This document shows positions 45,560 to 54,688 of a stretch of DNA of 64,000 nt, one piece after another (the stretch's first letter is position 1; each line of letters starts with the position of its first letter). Source of the DNA: Chitinophagaceae bacterium (lineage in GTDB: Bacteria; Bacteroidota; Bacteroidia; Chitinophagales; Chitinophagaceae); assembly GCA_016715365.1 (NCBI GenBank), contig JADKAM010000010.1, forward strand, positions 62,001 to 126,000, given 5' to 3'. The position numbers were made by a program, and so were the translations under genes. A model generated the notes under the pieces. The model saw only the letters and a program-made list of their open reading frames with translations, was not told the DNA's origin and ran no database searches.

Positions 45560-46173
45560 ACCCTTTGTTTTTTATCATTTATAAACCAATATATATTGAA
45601 CATCAGCAATGGAACCAGCCACACAAATACATCAGAAGCCAGGTATGCCGTTGTTTTATTTGGAAATAACGCATAGAATATATCCATTGTATAAGCGTCA
45701 ATTACTCTTACCGTAACAAAATAAGCTGCACAGATAAAACTGCAAATCATCATTCGTTTGTGCAGCTTTATTTTTCGTTGCTTAATAAAATAAAATGCAA
45801 GTAAAACAAACAGCAGCCATAAACTGGTTACTATTAATTGCGAAGGCCTGCAGGCTATACACCAGGTTCGGGGTATCATAATATACAGCGTGGTAATACA
45901 GAGCAGGGAAGAAAAAATATAGAACTTGCCCGTAGCACGATGAAAGGAAATGTATTTGTTGCGTATGGCAGGCGTGAATTGCAATATGGCGGTGCAATAA
46001 ACTATAATGCCTGCAAAAATATGCAGTGCAAAAACGCTGTTGTCAAATATAGAGTTGCTTCCCCAATGTTTCAACGTATCATTGGTGAGGTACGTGTATT
46101 TCGGAATCAGTTTGTACAAAAAAAAGCTGAAGAAGGCGAGCCAAAAAATGGCGATTGAAATTTTCTTTAGCAT
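45556..46173 (-). CDS. DUF2306-like multi-helix membrane protein
   Basis: A 205-residue membrane protein with six or seven helices. HWGSNSIFDNSVFALHIFAGIIVYCTAILQF, RNKYISFHRATGKFYIFSSLL, KLHKRMMICSFICAAYFVTVRVID and the conserved His residues (HIFAG, FHRATG, LHKRM) match the DUF2306 pattern. The histidines could bind heme or another metal, but this is not established. Its stop overlaps the start of the M20 gene (ATGA type), implying translational coupling. It is preceded by another membrane protein with a similar His layout. Confidence 0.7.
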   Translation of the reverse strand: MLKKISIAIFWLAFFSFFLYKLIPKYTYLTNDTLKHWGSNSIFDNSVFALHIFAGIIVYCTAILQFTPAIRNKYISFHRATGKFYIFSSLLCITTLYIMIPRTWCIACRPSQLIVTSLWLLFVLLAFYFIKQRKIKLHKRMMICSFICAAYFVTVRVIDAYTMDIFYALFPNKTTAYLASDVFVWLVPLLMFNIYWFINDKKQRV

Positions 46174-46197
46174 GTTTGGTTTTTATTTTTTTTATCA

Positions 46198-46929
46198 TCA
46201 ATAAAACGTGTTCACTATAAATTTTCCAACCGCCTGCCATGCATCCGAATAACGGGCATGAAATACTACATCAGAAAATAAAAAGGTTGAAAGCACGATC
46301 AAACCCGGCATTAAATATTTCTTTTTAACAAGATCACTTAAAAACAAAGCAGCAGCCACTGCGGTTTTCACGTATAAAGAAATTAAAAAAATATAAGGTA
46401 TTGGCACATCAGGAAAATAGCTGACGATAATTCTGTTTATTGGCGGGCCAAGCATGATGATGGCTGTGGCAATCATGAAACGCATGTGATTGTAAGTATT
46501 CTTTCTACAATAAATGGCCAATGAATAAAACAATATGAACATCACTATTTGCATCCAGGTTATGGATTGCGTGGCCATTACATCTGCAGCTGATTTTTTA
46601 AGAATGCCTGTTTCATAATTATTCCTGGCTATGAATACCATTGACACGATCATACAGGGAGCAATGGCATAACTTAATTTACCCAGAAAACGATGTGCTG
46701 CGAACTTTTTCTTATGGATCAGGATCGGTTGTACCAGCAACAGCATAACCCAACTACCCATTAATGCTCCGTGTATATGATGCAGCCAATTGTATTTCTG
46801 AAACACCGGAAACTCTTTGATATAAGTAGCATGAAAGCCAATATGTACAATAATAAACATCAGTATCATTCCGAAAATGATGTTTCCTGTTTTGATGGCA
46901 GCAGGCTGATTGATTTTATCTTGTTGCAT
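46198..46929 (-). CDS. Multi-helix membrane protein with His motifs, unknown function
   Basis: A 243-residue membrane protein of about seven helices. The features WLHHIHGALMGSWVMLLLVQPILI, KKFAAHRFLGKLSYAIAP and NTYNHMRFMIATAIIMLGPPINR echo the DUF2306-like neighbour (helix with His, then an H-R-x-x-G-K loop, then a basic His-Met-Arg loop). A distant paralogue relation is likely but not proven. It lies between the deacylase and the DUF2306 gene with short gaps, so it is probably cotranscribed. The function is unknown. Confidence 0.6.
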   Translation of the reverse strand: MQQDKINQPAAIKTGNIIFGMILMFIIVHIGFHATYIKEFPVFQKYNWLHHIHGALMGSWVMLLLVQPILIHKKKFAAHRFLGKLSYAIAPCMIVSMVFIARNNYETGILKKSAADVMATQSITWMQIVMFILFYSLAIYCRKNTYNHMRFMIATAIIMLGPPINRIIVSYFPDVPIPYIFLISLYVKTAVAAALFLSDLVKKKYLMPGLIVLSTFLFSDVVFHARYSDAWQAVGKFIVNTFY

Positions 46930-46937
46930 GTTGTTTT

Positions 46938-48419
46938 TTACTTTTTAAATTTCCCATACACTGCCTGTCCCGGAAAAACATTGCTTACTGTTTTACCATT
47001 CTTTAAAATAAAATTACCATTCACTAGTACATATTCAATCCCAGCTGAAAACTCCAGGCCTTTTTCAAATGTTGCTTTATCAATAATGGTATCGGGATTA
47101 AAAATGGTAATGTCGGCATCGGCACCTACCTGTATCCTTCCTTTGAAACGCATCATGGGAGCAATATTTTCCAAACGTTTTGCAGGCAGCAAGGTCATTT
47201 TTTCAATGGCTGTATTCAAATCAATCACTTTTTCTTCCCGTACATATTTGCCTAGTACTCTTGAAAAAGTGCCTGCAGTTCTTGGATGAGCCAGTTTTGC
47301 ATAAGTCATTCCGTCTGATGCAATCATAATACCCGGTGCGGCTATTCCTGTTTTGATCCACTCCGGTTTCATTACATGAAGAATCACTACGCCACCTGTT
47401 TTACGATAGGCATCAAATGTTTCTTTGGTAAGCCGCTCGCCTGTTGCTACCCATTGCAGATTGCCATAACTAATTCCCAGTCTTTGCTGCCAGCCTTCAT
47501 CAAACATGGCGCTTTGCAGCGAAGTGGAACCGGCCGTGTACGGGTACAACTCGGTACTGATATCGAAACCTTTTTTGTTTGCAGCATTTACCATCTCCAG
47601 CGACAGTCCGATATTTCCCAGCGACATACTGTTGATATGAACAATGTGCAGCGGTGCTCCTGTAAGTACTGCAGCAGCTATTGCTTCCTGTATAGAAATA
47701 ATATCCGGCTGCCGCACATGCGAAAACACCAGGGCCTGCAACTCGCCAGCCAGTTTATACAGCTGGAACATTTCATTGGGATTTGATTTGGGCAGGTAGC
47801 CAATGGGTGCACCAATGCCAATGCCGCCTTCTGCCAGTGAAGCTTTGATGTTTGCCAATGTTTGATTCATGGCATCGGGAGTTATCGTTTCGGTAGCGGC
47901 CCGTAAAATACTGTTGGTCATTGTTCCAATGCCTGCTTCTCCCTGTAGCGTAATTTGCAGTAAACTATCTACAGCGTTCTGGTATTTACCAATTGCCTTA
48001 AACCTTTCAAAAGGCCAGCATACACTGGCGCCATAATTAATTAACGCCTTGCCTTTTCTTGATTCATACCATTTGCCAATATGTTCAATGCCCCATTCCA
48101 GTTCCAAAGCTGTGGTTACACCATCGTGCAACTGGTATTCCTGCTCCACATTGCTGCGGCCGTGTATATGCATATCAATAAAACCGGGGGCAACAACCAG
48201 TCCCTTCAGGTTAATTATTTCTTTTCCTTTTAATGGGGCTGAAGAAATTTGTGCAATACGATTGTTGAGGATGCCTACATTTTTGATGGCATCTAATTTT
48301 GTTTCGGGGTCAATTACCCGGCCACCCTCCAGTACTACATCATACAGCATATTAGTTTGTGTAAAAGCCGGCAGGCAAATACAAAAGAGCATAACGAGAA
48401 AATAAATTCTTTGTATCAT
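46938..48419 (-). CDS. Secreted N-acyl-D-amino-acid deacylase/D-aminoacylase-like amidohydrolase
   Basis: A 493-residue exported amidohydrolase (signal peptide ending CICLPAFT). It opens like the D-aminoacylase family: DVVLEGGRVIDPETKLDAIKNVGI, VVAPGFIDMHIHGRS with the HxH metal pair, then HDGVTTALELEWG. Further ligands lie in FSHVRQP and APLHIVHINSMSLG, and the Asp in IMIASDGMTYAKLAHPRTAGTF. The C-terminal strand IQVGADADITIFNPDTI closes the fold. The expected reaction is removal of an N-acyl group from D-amino acids or related amides. Its start overlaps the stop of the APC permease gene by 4 bp, suggesting coupled uptake and hydrolysis. Confidence 0.82.
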   Translation of the reverse strand: MIQRIYFLVMLFCICLPAFTQTNMLYDVVLEGGRVIDPETKLDAIKNVGILNNRIAQISSAPLKGKEIINLKGLVVAPGFIDMHIHGRSNVEQEYQLHDGVTTALELEWGIEHIGKWYESRKGKALINYGASVCWPFERFKAIGKYQNAVDSLLQITLQGEAGIGTMTNSILRAATETITPDAMNQTLANIKASLAEGGIGIGAPIGYLPKSNPNEMFQLYKLAGELQALVFSHVRQPDIISIQEAIAAAVLTGAPLHIVHINSMSLGNIGLSLEMVNAANKKGFDISTELYPYTAGSTSLQSAMFDEGWQQRLGISYGNLQWVATGERLTKETFDAYRKTGGVVILHVMKPEWIKTGIAAPGIMIASDGMTYAKLAHPRTAGTFSRVLGKYVREEKVIDLNTAIEKMTLLPAKRLENIAPMMRFKGRIQVGADADITIFNPDTIIDKATFEKGLEFSAGIEYVLVNGNFILKNGKTVSNVFPGQAVYGKFKK

Positions 48420-49732
48420 GTTGTTTGGTTTTTATTTTTAAATCCTTTCATCACAAAATAGATCAGCATGACCACCACAATAAAAATGAGGGTTGAAAGT
48501 ATTTCCCATTTGCTCAGGCAGGTAAGCAACCACACAATCGTTGCGATGCCAATTACGGGGAATAACAATCCACCCGGTGCCCTGAAAGTTTTTTCTGATG
48601 CCGCCTGTTTTTGCTTTCTTAATTTGATGGTAGCCAGAATAACAGCCAGGTAGATCAGCAGTATTGCTGCACTGGCCAGCACGGCGAGTTGTTTAAACCC
48701 ACCTGATACCGCAAAAATAAAGATCAGGGATCCGTAGGTTATGATAGCCAGGTGCGGTGTTGCAAACCTGGGATGAACTTTACCAAGAAAGCCCGGGAAT
48801 ATACCGTCGTTTGCCGCGGCAAACAGTGAACGTGGCGTGGCCATCACATCTGCACTGGTACTTCCAAAACAGGATATGGCCGCGGTAAACAATAAGATGG
48901 TTGCTCCTGCGGGGCCCACAATTTTTTCGGCTACAGCTGCCAGTGGTGCATCTTTAAATTGGGTCATGGAGGCCCCAAGTACACCCTGTGTTACCGTTTG
49001 TAAAAGTATATACACAATAAGCACGGTTACACCTCCCAATAAGATCCCCAGCGGCACTGTTCGTTTCGGATCCTTGAATTCACCACTCACCCCAAGGCAT
49101 GTTTCAAAGCCGGCAAACGCAAAGAATAAGATAAGCGCAGTATTACCAAATGTGGTAAGAGACGGAACATGCTCCCAATGCAGGTTAGTACCTTTTACCT
49201 GGCTGAAGCCAAAGATGATGATACCAAGCAGTGGCAATAATTTGATGATGGTGATGCCTTTTACAAAACCAATACCTTGTTTTGCTCCCCGTACGTTGAT
49301 GAGCACCATAAAGCCAATCAGTATAAAAAATAAAAATCCACGGGCCAACGCATCGGCAAAAACAGGAAAAACAACCGCCAATGAATCTGCCAGGATATTC
49401 ATCACGGCCGCACTGCCCAAAATTCCCCATCCAAAAACAAATAACCAGTTAATTACGAAACCGGCGAAATCTCCGAAAGCAGCTTCCACATAGGCATAAG
49501 ACCCGCCACTGCTGGTGACCTTACTACCAATTTCGGCATAGCAAAGCATGATGGCAGCCAGCATGATGCTGCAAACAATATAACCGAAAACACCAAAGGC
49601 ACCCATGGCAATACCAACGGTTGCCGGCAGTACAAATATGCCTGAGCCGATCACACCATTTACAATGGAAAGCGCAAGCCCTGAGACACCTACCACCCGT
49701 TTTAATCCTTCACCTGTTTTTTCAATGGCCAT
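48416..49732 (-). CDS. APC family amino-acid permease
   Basis: A 438-residue inner-membrane transporter with about twelve helices. Typical APC marks are LSIVNGVIGSGIFVLPATVG in helix 1, AEIGSKVTSSGGSYAYVEAAFG, and ALILFFAFAGFETCLGVSGEFKDPKRTVPLGILLGG near the middle. It should import an amino acid by proton or sodium coupling, or exchange amino acids. The four-base overlap with the downstream deacylase and the dipeptidase upstream suggest that it takes up their product. The exact substrate cannot be read from sequence. Confidence 0.88.
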   Translation of the reverse strand: MAIEKTGEGLKRVVGVSGLALSIVNGVIGSGIFVLPATVGIAMGAFGVFGYIVCSIMLAAIMLCYAEIGSKVTSSGGSYAYVEAAFGDFAGFVINWLFVFGWGILGSAAVMNILADSLAVVFPVFADALARGFLFFILIGFMVLINVRGAKQGIGFVKGITIIKLLPLLGIIIFGFSQVKGTNLHWEHVPSLTTFGNTALILFFAFAGFETCLGVSGEFKDPKRTVPLGILLGGVTVLIVYILLQTVTQGVLGASMTQFKDAPLAAVAEKIVGPAGATILLFTAAISCFGSTSADVMATPRSLFAAANDGIFPGFLGKVHPRFATPHLAIITYGSLIFIFAVSGGFKQLAVLASAAILLIYLAVILATIKLRKQKQAASEKTFRAPGGLLFPVIGIATIVWLLTCLSKWEILSTLIFIVVVMLIYFVMKGFKNKNQTT

Positions 49733-49771
49733 GTTCAGTTAGTTTTGGTTAAGTATGTTTAAAACAGATTT

Positions 49772-50965
49772 TTACTTTGCTTCGTTGGCTTTTAAAACCC
49801 GCAGCAGATTACCGCCGAGTATTTTATTAATATCTTTTTTAGGGTATCCTTTTTCTACCAATGCTTTTGTAATTAATGGATAGGTAGTAACATCATCTAA
49901 TTTCTGTGGTGTAAGATTGATGCCATCAAAGTCTGAGCCGAGGCCAGCATAATCTACACCTACCAGTTTTACGATATAATCAATATGATCTATAAGCATA
50001 GATAATGGAGGCCTCATAGGTTCTGCTTCTGCTGAATATTTTTTATAAAGCCAATCCATCATGTACCATTCATCCATACCTGCTTTGGTGAGTGAATCAG
50101 ATTCTGCTGCATGCTTTTTAAAAAAAGCATTTTCTTTTTCACCAAAACTTTTGTCAATAAATCCCGGATTAAAATTCACCTGTATCACGCCGCCGTTTTT
50201 AGCGATCGCTTTTATTTGTTCATCTTTCAAATTACGTCTGTGTGGCACCAGGCTGTACACTGAGCTGTGTGAAGCGATGATGGGTTTAGTGGTGATCTTG
50301 ATTACATCCCAAAAACTCTGGTCGCCTAAGTGACTAACATCTATCATCATACCCAACTCATTCATTTTTTGCACTACCTGCCTGCCAAAATCAGTGAGAC
50401 CTTTTTTACCCTCGGAGTTTAATCCCTTTCCTATAACAGGGTTAGGGCTGGTTTCATCAGCAGCGCTGGTAGCCCAGGCAGGAGCAACATTATGTGTTAA
50501 GGTTAAATACCTTGCACCCCGTTTGTAAAGTGTTTCCAATTTTGCAAGATCGTCTTCAATCATGTGGCCGCCTTCTACCCCAAACATAGCAGCAATTTTA
50601 TGTTGTTTTACGGCTCTTAACATGTCGGCATAGTTGGATACTTTTATAATTTTATCCGGGTTGCGTAAAGCAACAGCATCCAGGCTATCCATTTGCCTGT
50701 TGGCATAAGCATAGGCATTTTTCAGGCCGCCATCGGAGTAGACTGAAAAAATCTGCACATCGAGCCCGCCTTTTTTCCAGCGGGTAAGATCACTATGTGT
50801 TTTACCGGTAAGGTCCTGGTCAAATACCGTACCCCTGTCAGCAGCCTGCATCAGGATATCATTGTGTGTATCCACAACAATGGCTTTAGCATGTATTTTT
50901 TTATAGGATTGAGCGCTAAGCTGCTGGCCAAATAAAATACCGAGTAATATAATTCTTGTTTTCAT
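49772..50965 (-). CDS. Secreted M19 family membrane dipeptidase
   Basis: A 397-residue exported zinc dipeptidase of the renal-dipeptidase family. The signal peptide is short (MKTRIILLGILFGQQLSA). Metal ligands are H and D in VVDTHNDILMQ, E in FGVEGGHMIEDD, and His in MMIDVSHLGDQSFWDV and PIIASHSSVYSL. The substrate Arg pair is in VPHRRNLKDEQ, and the closing GLGSDFDGI is conserved. Such enzymes accept dipeptides with a D-residue at the C-terminal position, which fits the D-amino-acid theme of the neighbours. Confidence 0.9.
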   Translation of the reverse strand: MKTRIILLGILFGQQLSAQSYKKIHAKAIVVDTHNDILMQAADRGTVFDQDLTGKTHSDLTRWKKGGLDVQIFSVYSDGGLKNAYAYANRQMDSLDAVALRNPDKIIKVSNYADMLRAVKQHKIAAMFGVEGGHMIEDDLAKLETLYKRGARYLTLTHNVAPAWATSAADETSPNPVIGKGLNSEGKKGLTDFGRQVVQKMNELGMMIDVSHLGDQSFWDVIKITTKPIIASHSSVYSLVPHRRNLKDEQIKAIAKNGGVIQVNFNPGFIDKSFGEKENAFFKKHAAESDSLTKAGMDEWYMMDWLYKKYSAEAEPMRPPLSMLIDHIDYIVKLVGVDYAGLGSDFDGINLTPQKLDDVTTYPLITKALVEKGYPKKDINKILGGNLLRVLKANEAK

Positions 50966-51034
50966 AATGTTTTTTTGTAAGCTTTTTTTAAGCCGGCTAA
51001 TTTTATATTTTTATCAAGATTGGCTGTAATTCAG

Positions 51035-51694
51035 TTATTTGATCTCAAACAATACTAAATTAGTTTTTTCATTTCCTTTTTCAGAAAAATAAAAAGAGCT
51101 GCCGGGTTCCAGGTACAGATATTTTCCTGTTTTAATCGTGTTTGATCTTTTAGTCTTTGTGTTATAACAGATTACTTCACCTGCTACCAGTTCTGCTACC
51201 ATCGGCCCACGGCCATTAATAAGTTGATTATTGAATGATGTACCGCTTAAACGATACGCAATTGCTTTTTCATTATCAAACAAAACAGTAAATGGTAAAG
51301 GCGCAAGCGATGATGCAGGTTTATAAGATGAAAGAATCTCTATATCGGTAACATGAAATGGCACTGTATCACAATTACTCACCCGGTGAACCAGGGTATC
51401 GTTAACAAAGGAGTTGTAGGAAGCAGTCCCTGCTATATTTCTATTTTTTGTCCATGCTTTACCTTTTATTAAAACACATACATCTGTGTTGGTAAAATGA
51501 AGAAACAGCGATGGAGTGGAATGAATATGCCACATACTCGTATCGCCTGCTTTTATCCATACATCCAGCAGCCGGATGTATTTATTTTCTAAAACCTTTT
51601 TATGGCGTGGTTCTTTACTTACCTGCACCTGTGCAGTAAGAACAGCAGTGTGCAGGCATAATATGGTAAGCAGTAATTTGGTTTTACAGTTCAT
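51035..51694 (-). CDS. Secreted cupin-like protein
   Basis: A 219-residue exported protein with signal peptide (LLLTILCLHTAVLTAQ). Two halves look like cupin barrels. The first has VWIKAGDTSMWHIHSTPSLFLHFT, where the two His could bind a metal. The second has the segments GPMVAELVAGEVICYNTKTKR and GKYLYLEPGSSFYFSEKG. Catalytic function is unknown; bacterial cupins include isomerases, dioxygenases and binding proteins. It lies between the M19 gene and two NTF2-like genes on the same strand, with a perfect palindrome just upstream at 51727. Confidence 0.65.
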   Translation of the reverse strand: MNCKTKLLLTILCLHTAVLTAQVQVSKEPRHKKVLENKYIRLLDVWIKAGDTSMWHIHSTPSLFLHFTNTDVCVLIKGKAWTKNRNIAGTASYNSFVNDTLVHRVSNCDTVPFHVTDIEILSSYKPASSLAPLPFTVLFDNEKAIAYRLSGTSFNNQLINGRGPMVAELVAGEVICYNTKTKRSNTIKTGKYLYLEPGSSFYFSEKGNEKTNLVLFEIK

Positions 51695-51726
51695 TGCTTA
51701 TTTTTTAGCAGGGCTTTATTTCATTA

Positions 51727-51756
51727 GCCATGGCTTGTGACTTCACAAGCCATGGC
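51727..51756. repeat. Perfect 30-bp palindrome
   Basis: GCCATGGCTTGTGA and TCACAAGCCATGGC are exact inverted repeats around a 2-bp centre. No T run follows on either strand, so it is not a standard terminator. It is in the gap between the cupin and NTF2-like genes and may be an RNA-processing hairpin, a protein site or a dispersed repeat. Confidence 0.7.
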
Positions 51757-51788
51757 AATGATCATGATTTGATGCTCAATAATAAAAC

Positions 51789-52292
51789 CTACTTTGAATC
51801 CTGGTTATAAATTTCCCTGATGCATAAATATTTACCATCACGTTTTTCAAACACAGCAATATATTTTCCGCCTCCAATTATTTTACCTGTCGCATCTTTA
51901 TACATTGTTTTTCCAACTTCGGTCACTACATTGCCCTGTGCATAAACATCCATCGTTTCAAAAGCAATGCTGGCAAACTTTGCAGGCTTTGCAAAATCGG
52001 CTTCCTGCTTTTTTTGGATAGCGGCTTTACCGTTAAGCATGGGTTCGCCATCGGGCATGCTTACTGCATCATCGGCATACATAGCCATTAATGCATTGAT
52101 GTCTTTTGCATTTTGTGCAGCTGCCCATGCATTTTCAATAGTTACAATTTCGGCACGTACCTGTGCAGGATCCGGTTTGGCCGGCTCAGCTACAGTGGTT
52201 GCTGGCGGGATTTCTTTTTTCTCAGCTTCCTGGCAGGAAGCAAATAGTAATACACAGGAAACATACGTAACAAGCAGGATTGTTTTTTTCAT
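51789..52292 (-). CDS. NTF2-like lipoprotein (DUF4440/SgcJ type)
   Basis: A 167-residue lipoprotein with lipobox LLFASC (Cys20) and a Pro/Ala/Glu linker. The mature domain is NTF2-like: VRAEIVTIENAWAAAQNAKDINALMAMYADDAVSMPDG, NGKAAIQKKQEADF, then strands SIAFETMDVYAQGNVVTEVGK and GKYIAVFEKRDGKYLCIREIY. This is the usual arrangement of the DUF4440 / SgcJ-EcaC group. No catalytic function is known. It has a clear relative in the next gene. Confidence 0.8.
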   Translation of the reverse strand: MKKTILLVTYVSCVLLFASCQEAEKKEIPPATTVAEPAKPDPAQVRAEIVTIENAWAAAQNAKDINALMAMYADDAVSMPDGEPMLNGKAAIQKKQEADFAKPAKFASIAFETMDVYAQGNVVTEVGKTMYKDATGKIIGGGKYIAVFEKRDGKYLCIREIYNQDSK

Positions 52293-52375
52293 TTTGTTTT
52301 ATTTTAGATTGTTAATAAAGACCCATTTTACATGTTGGGTTGTAACTATTTTGCTGCAGCTAAACATTTCAATAT

Positions 52376-52885
52376 TTATTTTGCAGCTGTTGCAGGCATG
52401 TTGCTGTTCCATATATTGGAATATATTTTCCAGTCACCACCTGTTTTTTTCCATACATTTATATACTTACCGTTTTCACTGGTACTGTCTTTGCCATAAC
52501 GCATAAAGTAGTTCCCTTCATCAACCAGGTAATCTGCATTACCATAGAGTGCCGTGGTTTCTTCCCTGAATTCCTGTACACCAAATTTTATAAATCCGGC
52601 TGTAAGCAGTGCAATGGCAGTGCGGCCAATCACTGCATCGGCATTGGGAGGAAATGACCTTGCATCTTCTGTAAACATGGTATCTATCACCCAATGATCA
52701 CCGGTAACATGTGCCCTTGTAAACTGCTCATTTTTTTCCCGGATGATCTTTTTCATGGTATTTACATCAAAGCCACCCATGCTGTCTTTTTGGGTTACAG
52801 CCGAAACTGTGCTATTGTTATTACAACCCACCATTAATGATCCGGCACATGCAATGGCCATAAAAAAATTAAAATGCTGTTTCAT
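52376..52885 (-). CDS. NTF2-like lipoprotein (DUF4440 type)
   Basis: A 169-residue lipoprotein with lipobox SLMVGC (Cys21) followed by an Asn-rich stretch. The mature domain has the same outline as its neighbour: IIREKNEQFTRAHVTGDHWVIDTMFTEDARSFPPNADAVIGRTAIA, then strands FREETTALYGNADYLVDEGNYFMRY and GKYINVWKKTGGDWKIYSNIW. The family is thought to bind small molecules; no role is known here. The pair probably arose by an old duplication. Confidence 0.78.
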   Translation of the reverse strand: MKQHFNFFMAIACAGSLMVGCNNNSTVSAVTQKDSMGGFDVNTMKKIIREKNEQFTRAHVTGDHWVIDTMFTEDARSFPPNADAVIGRTAIALLTAGFIKFGVQEFREETTALYGNADYLVDEGNYFMRYGKDSTSENGKYINVWKKTGGDWKIYSNIWNSNMPATAAK

Positions 52886-52932
52886 ATTTTTTGTTTTTTA
52901 TCAGTTCTTTACAGGAAAATACCTTTCAATTG

Positions 52933-54015
52933 TTAATGCTTTTCTACCTGGTAGTGATTCTTCAATACATCTTCCCCATATTCATTTCCTTTTTCCCGCC
53001 AGATAGCATGAATATGATTGGCACCATTTCTCGGGCCACCATTATTATCAAACTCAATAATAAAAGTCGGACCGTTTAAAACATAATAGTGCGGCTTCTT
53101 TTCATCATATTCTCCGATCCATCCAAAATATATTTTGTCCACACCTGCTTTAATAATTTTATCATATTCAATAACGGCTTTATCATACTCCAGGTTAAAA
53201 ACAAATTCACGAATAATGTATTGCAACACGGCTCTTTGTTTTTCATTCATCGCTGCACCCAAAATACCCCAATTGCCGACCAACCGTTTGCCACTTTCTG
53301 CCGCGGTAATTATATCTTTTGGCACTGCGGTACTCATGGTAGCTTTCTTTTGCTGTGCAGGTGTAAACAGGTTTACGAGTTTAATCCCCAGGTCTTCTTC
53401 CTGCCCAAGAACCCGCCATCCTGCATATTCAGAATTTTGATATTCAGCAGGGTCTGTGCCAATAAAGAAAGGCGTTACAGAGAGTTTATCATTAACGAAT
53501 GTGAAATTGACCGATAAATGATGCCCTTCTAATTTATATCCCCAGATACGGTCTGTTGGCTGGCCAAAAAAAGCGAAGTAGTAATTTTTATGCGACCATA
53601 ATAAAGATCTTACGAAAGCATAAGTAGTATCATTAATTTCTTTTTTGTAAAACAGGCTATCGTAGTAACGATTGAGCAAGTCGTCTAAATGCATGATACT
53701 GGTGGCTTTCAGGTAACCTTGTGAACTCAGCGAAACCGAAAGTATACGATGAACCAATTTTCTTTGCTCATCGGTCATGTTGCCAATACTTGTTCCCACC
53801 CTTGCCCTAAGCCCTACAGGAAGATTGTTCCATTTAAGCCGGGAGGTATCATTAAAATCTAACCTGCCCGAAATGTTCTGCATCTTACTAAACGAATTGT
53901 AAAGCAAAACGGCAACCTGTTTTATTTCATTGTTATAAGCTGCCTGGCTGCTAGCAGTATATGCAAAGCCTGCCATAAAAATGGTGCAAATGATGAAGCG
54001 GATTATTTTGGGCAT
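52933..54015 (-). CDS. Secreted DUF3500 protein
   Basis: The start is set at the ATG at 54015, where a signal peptide begins (MPKIIRFIICTIFMAGFAYTA), giving 360 residues; an ATG 33 bp upstream is in frame but gives a poor signal. DUF3500 landmarks are LKWNNLPVGLRARVGTSIGNMTDEQRKLVHRIL, WGYKLEGHHLSVNFTFVNDKLSVTPFFIGTDPAEY and the C-terminal YYVLNGPTFIIEFDNNGG with NHIHAIWREKGNEYGEDVLKNHY. The histidines in EGHHLS and NHIHAIWR may bind metal. The function of the family is unknown. Confidence 0.85.
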   Translation of the reverse strand: MPKIIRFIICTIFMAGFAYTASSQAAYNNEIKQVAVLLYNSFSKMQNISGRLDFNDTSRLKWNNLPVGLRARVGTSIGNMTDEQRKLVHRILSVSLSSQGYLKATSIMHLDDLLNRYYDSLFYKKEINDTTYAFVRSLLWSHKNYYFAFFGQPTDRIWGYKLEGHHLSVNFTFVNDKLSVTPFFIGTDPAEYQNSEYAGWRVLGQEEDLGIKLVNLFTPAQQKKATMSTAVPKDIITAAESGKRLVGNWGILGAAMNEKQRAVLQYIIREFVFNLEYDKAVIEYDKIIKAGVDKIYFGWIGEYDEKKPHYYVLNGPTFIIEFDNNGGPRNGANHIHAIWREKGNEYGEDVLKNHYQVEKH

Positions 54016-54061
54016 GATGACTGATTTAAAGTTTTGAAGTTGCTGCATTTTAATCAGAAAA

Positions 54062-54571
54062 TTATTTTGTCTTATGCGCTTCCATATCGATCTCGATCAA
54101 CTGCCCTTCTACAGCAAGCCCTTTTACTTCCAGCCAGGTACCTGTTGGAAATTGTTTCTTATAGATTGAATTGCGGAAACCCGAAACTTTAATGAAATCT
54201 GCCATGTTGGAAGTATAAATATTTTCAGCCACCACATCATCAACAGTATAACCATAATGCTGCAATATTTTTTGCAGGTCAGCATAACAATTCTTCATCT
54301 GCTGTTCCATATTGCCGGGCGCAACGATGATTCCTGAATCATTCATGCTTACTGCACCGGAAATCTTAAGATCATCGCCAATTCTTACCGCATGGGTATA
54401 ACCATATTCTTTTTCAAGCTTTGGGCGCAGGTTAAAATATTCTGGTGTGTCAGACAGGCTTGCTTTTACTTCCATTCCATCTGTTGTTTTGGAACTGCCT
54501 GCGTTGTTACAGCTAATTAGCAATGAGAAGCCAAATAAAAGACTCGAAGTAAATATAGAAATCTTTTTCAT
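54062..54571 (-). CDS. RidA/YjgF-family lipoprotein
   Basis: The start at 54571 gives 169 residues with a lipobox (LLISC, Cys21), so this RidA-fold protein is exported. The usual relatives are cytoplasmic imine/enamine deaminases. The fold is recognisable: YTHAVRIGDDLKISGAVSMNDSG, MEQQMKNCYADLQKILQHYGYTVDDVVAENIY, then QFPTGTWLEVKGLAVEGQLIEIDMEAH. In E. coli RidA the segment before the penultimate strand contains a catalytic Arg (PARSCVEV). Here it reads PTGTWLEV, so that Arg is missing and deaminase activity is doubtful. It may instead bind a small molecule. Confidence 0.82.
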   Translation of the reverse strand: MKKISIFTSSLLFGFSLLISCNNAGSSKTTDGMEVKASLSDTPEYFNLRPKLEKEYGYTHAVRIGDDLKISGAVSMNDSGIIVAPGNMEQQMKNCYADLQKILQHYGYTVDDVVAENIYTSNMADFIKVSGFRNSIYKKQFPTGTWLEVKGLAVEGQLIEIDMEAHKTK

Positions 54572-54688
54572 TGTTATTATTATTTTTTGTTTGTTTACTC
54601 TTTTCAATTTTCAGCGTCTCTGTTTTATTTTTTTTAAACGGAGAAGCCGCTTCTAAAAGTTTCTCCGTTCAAAAAAGGTTGTATTTGC

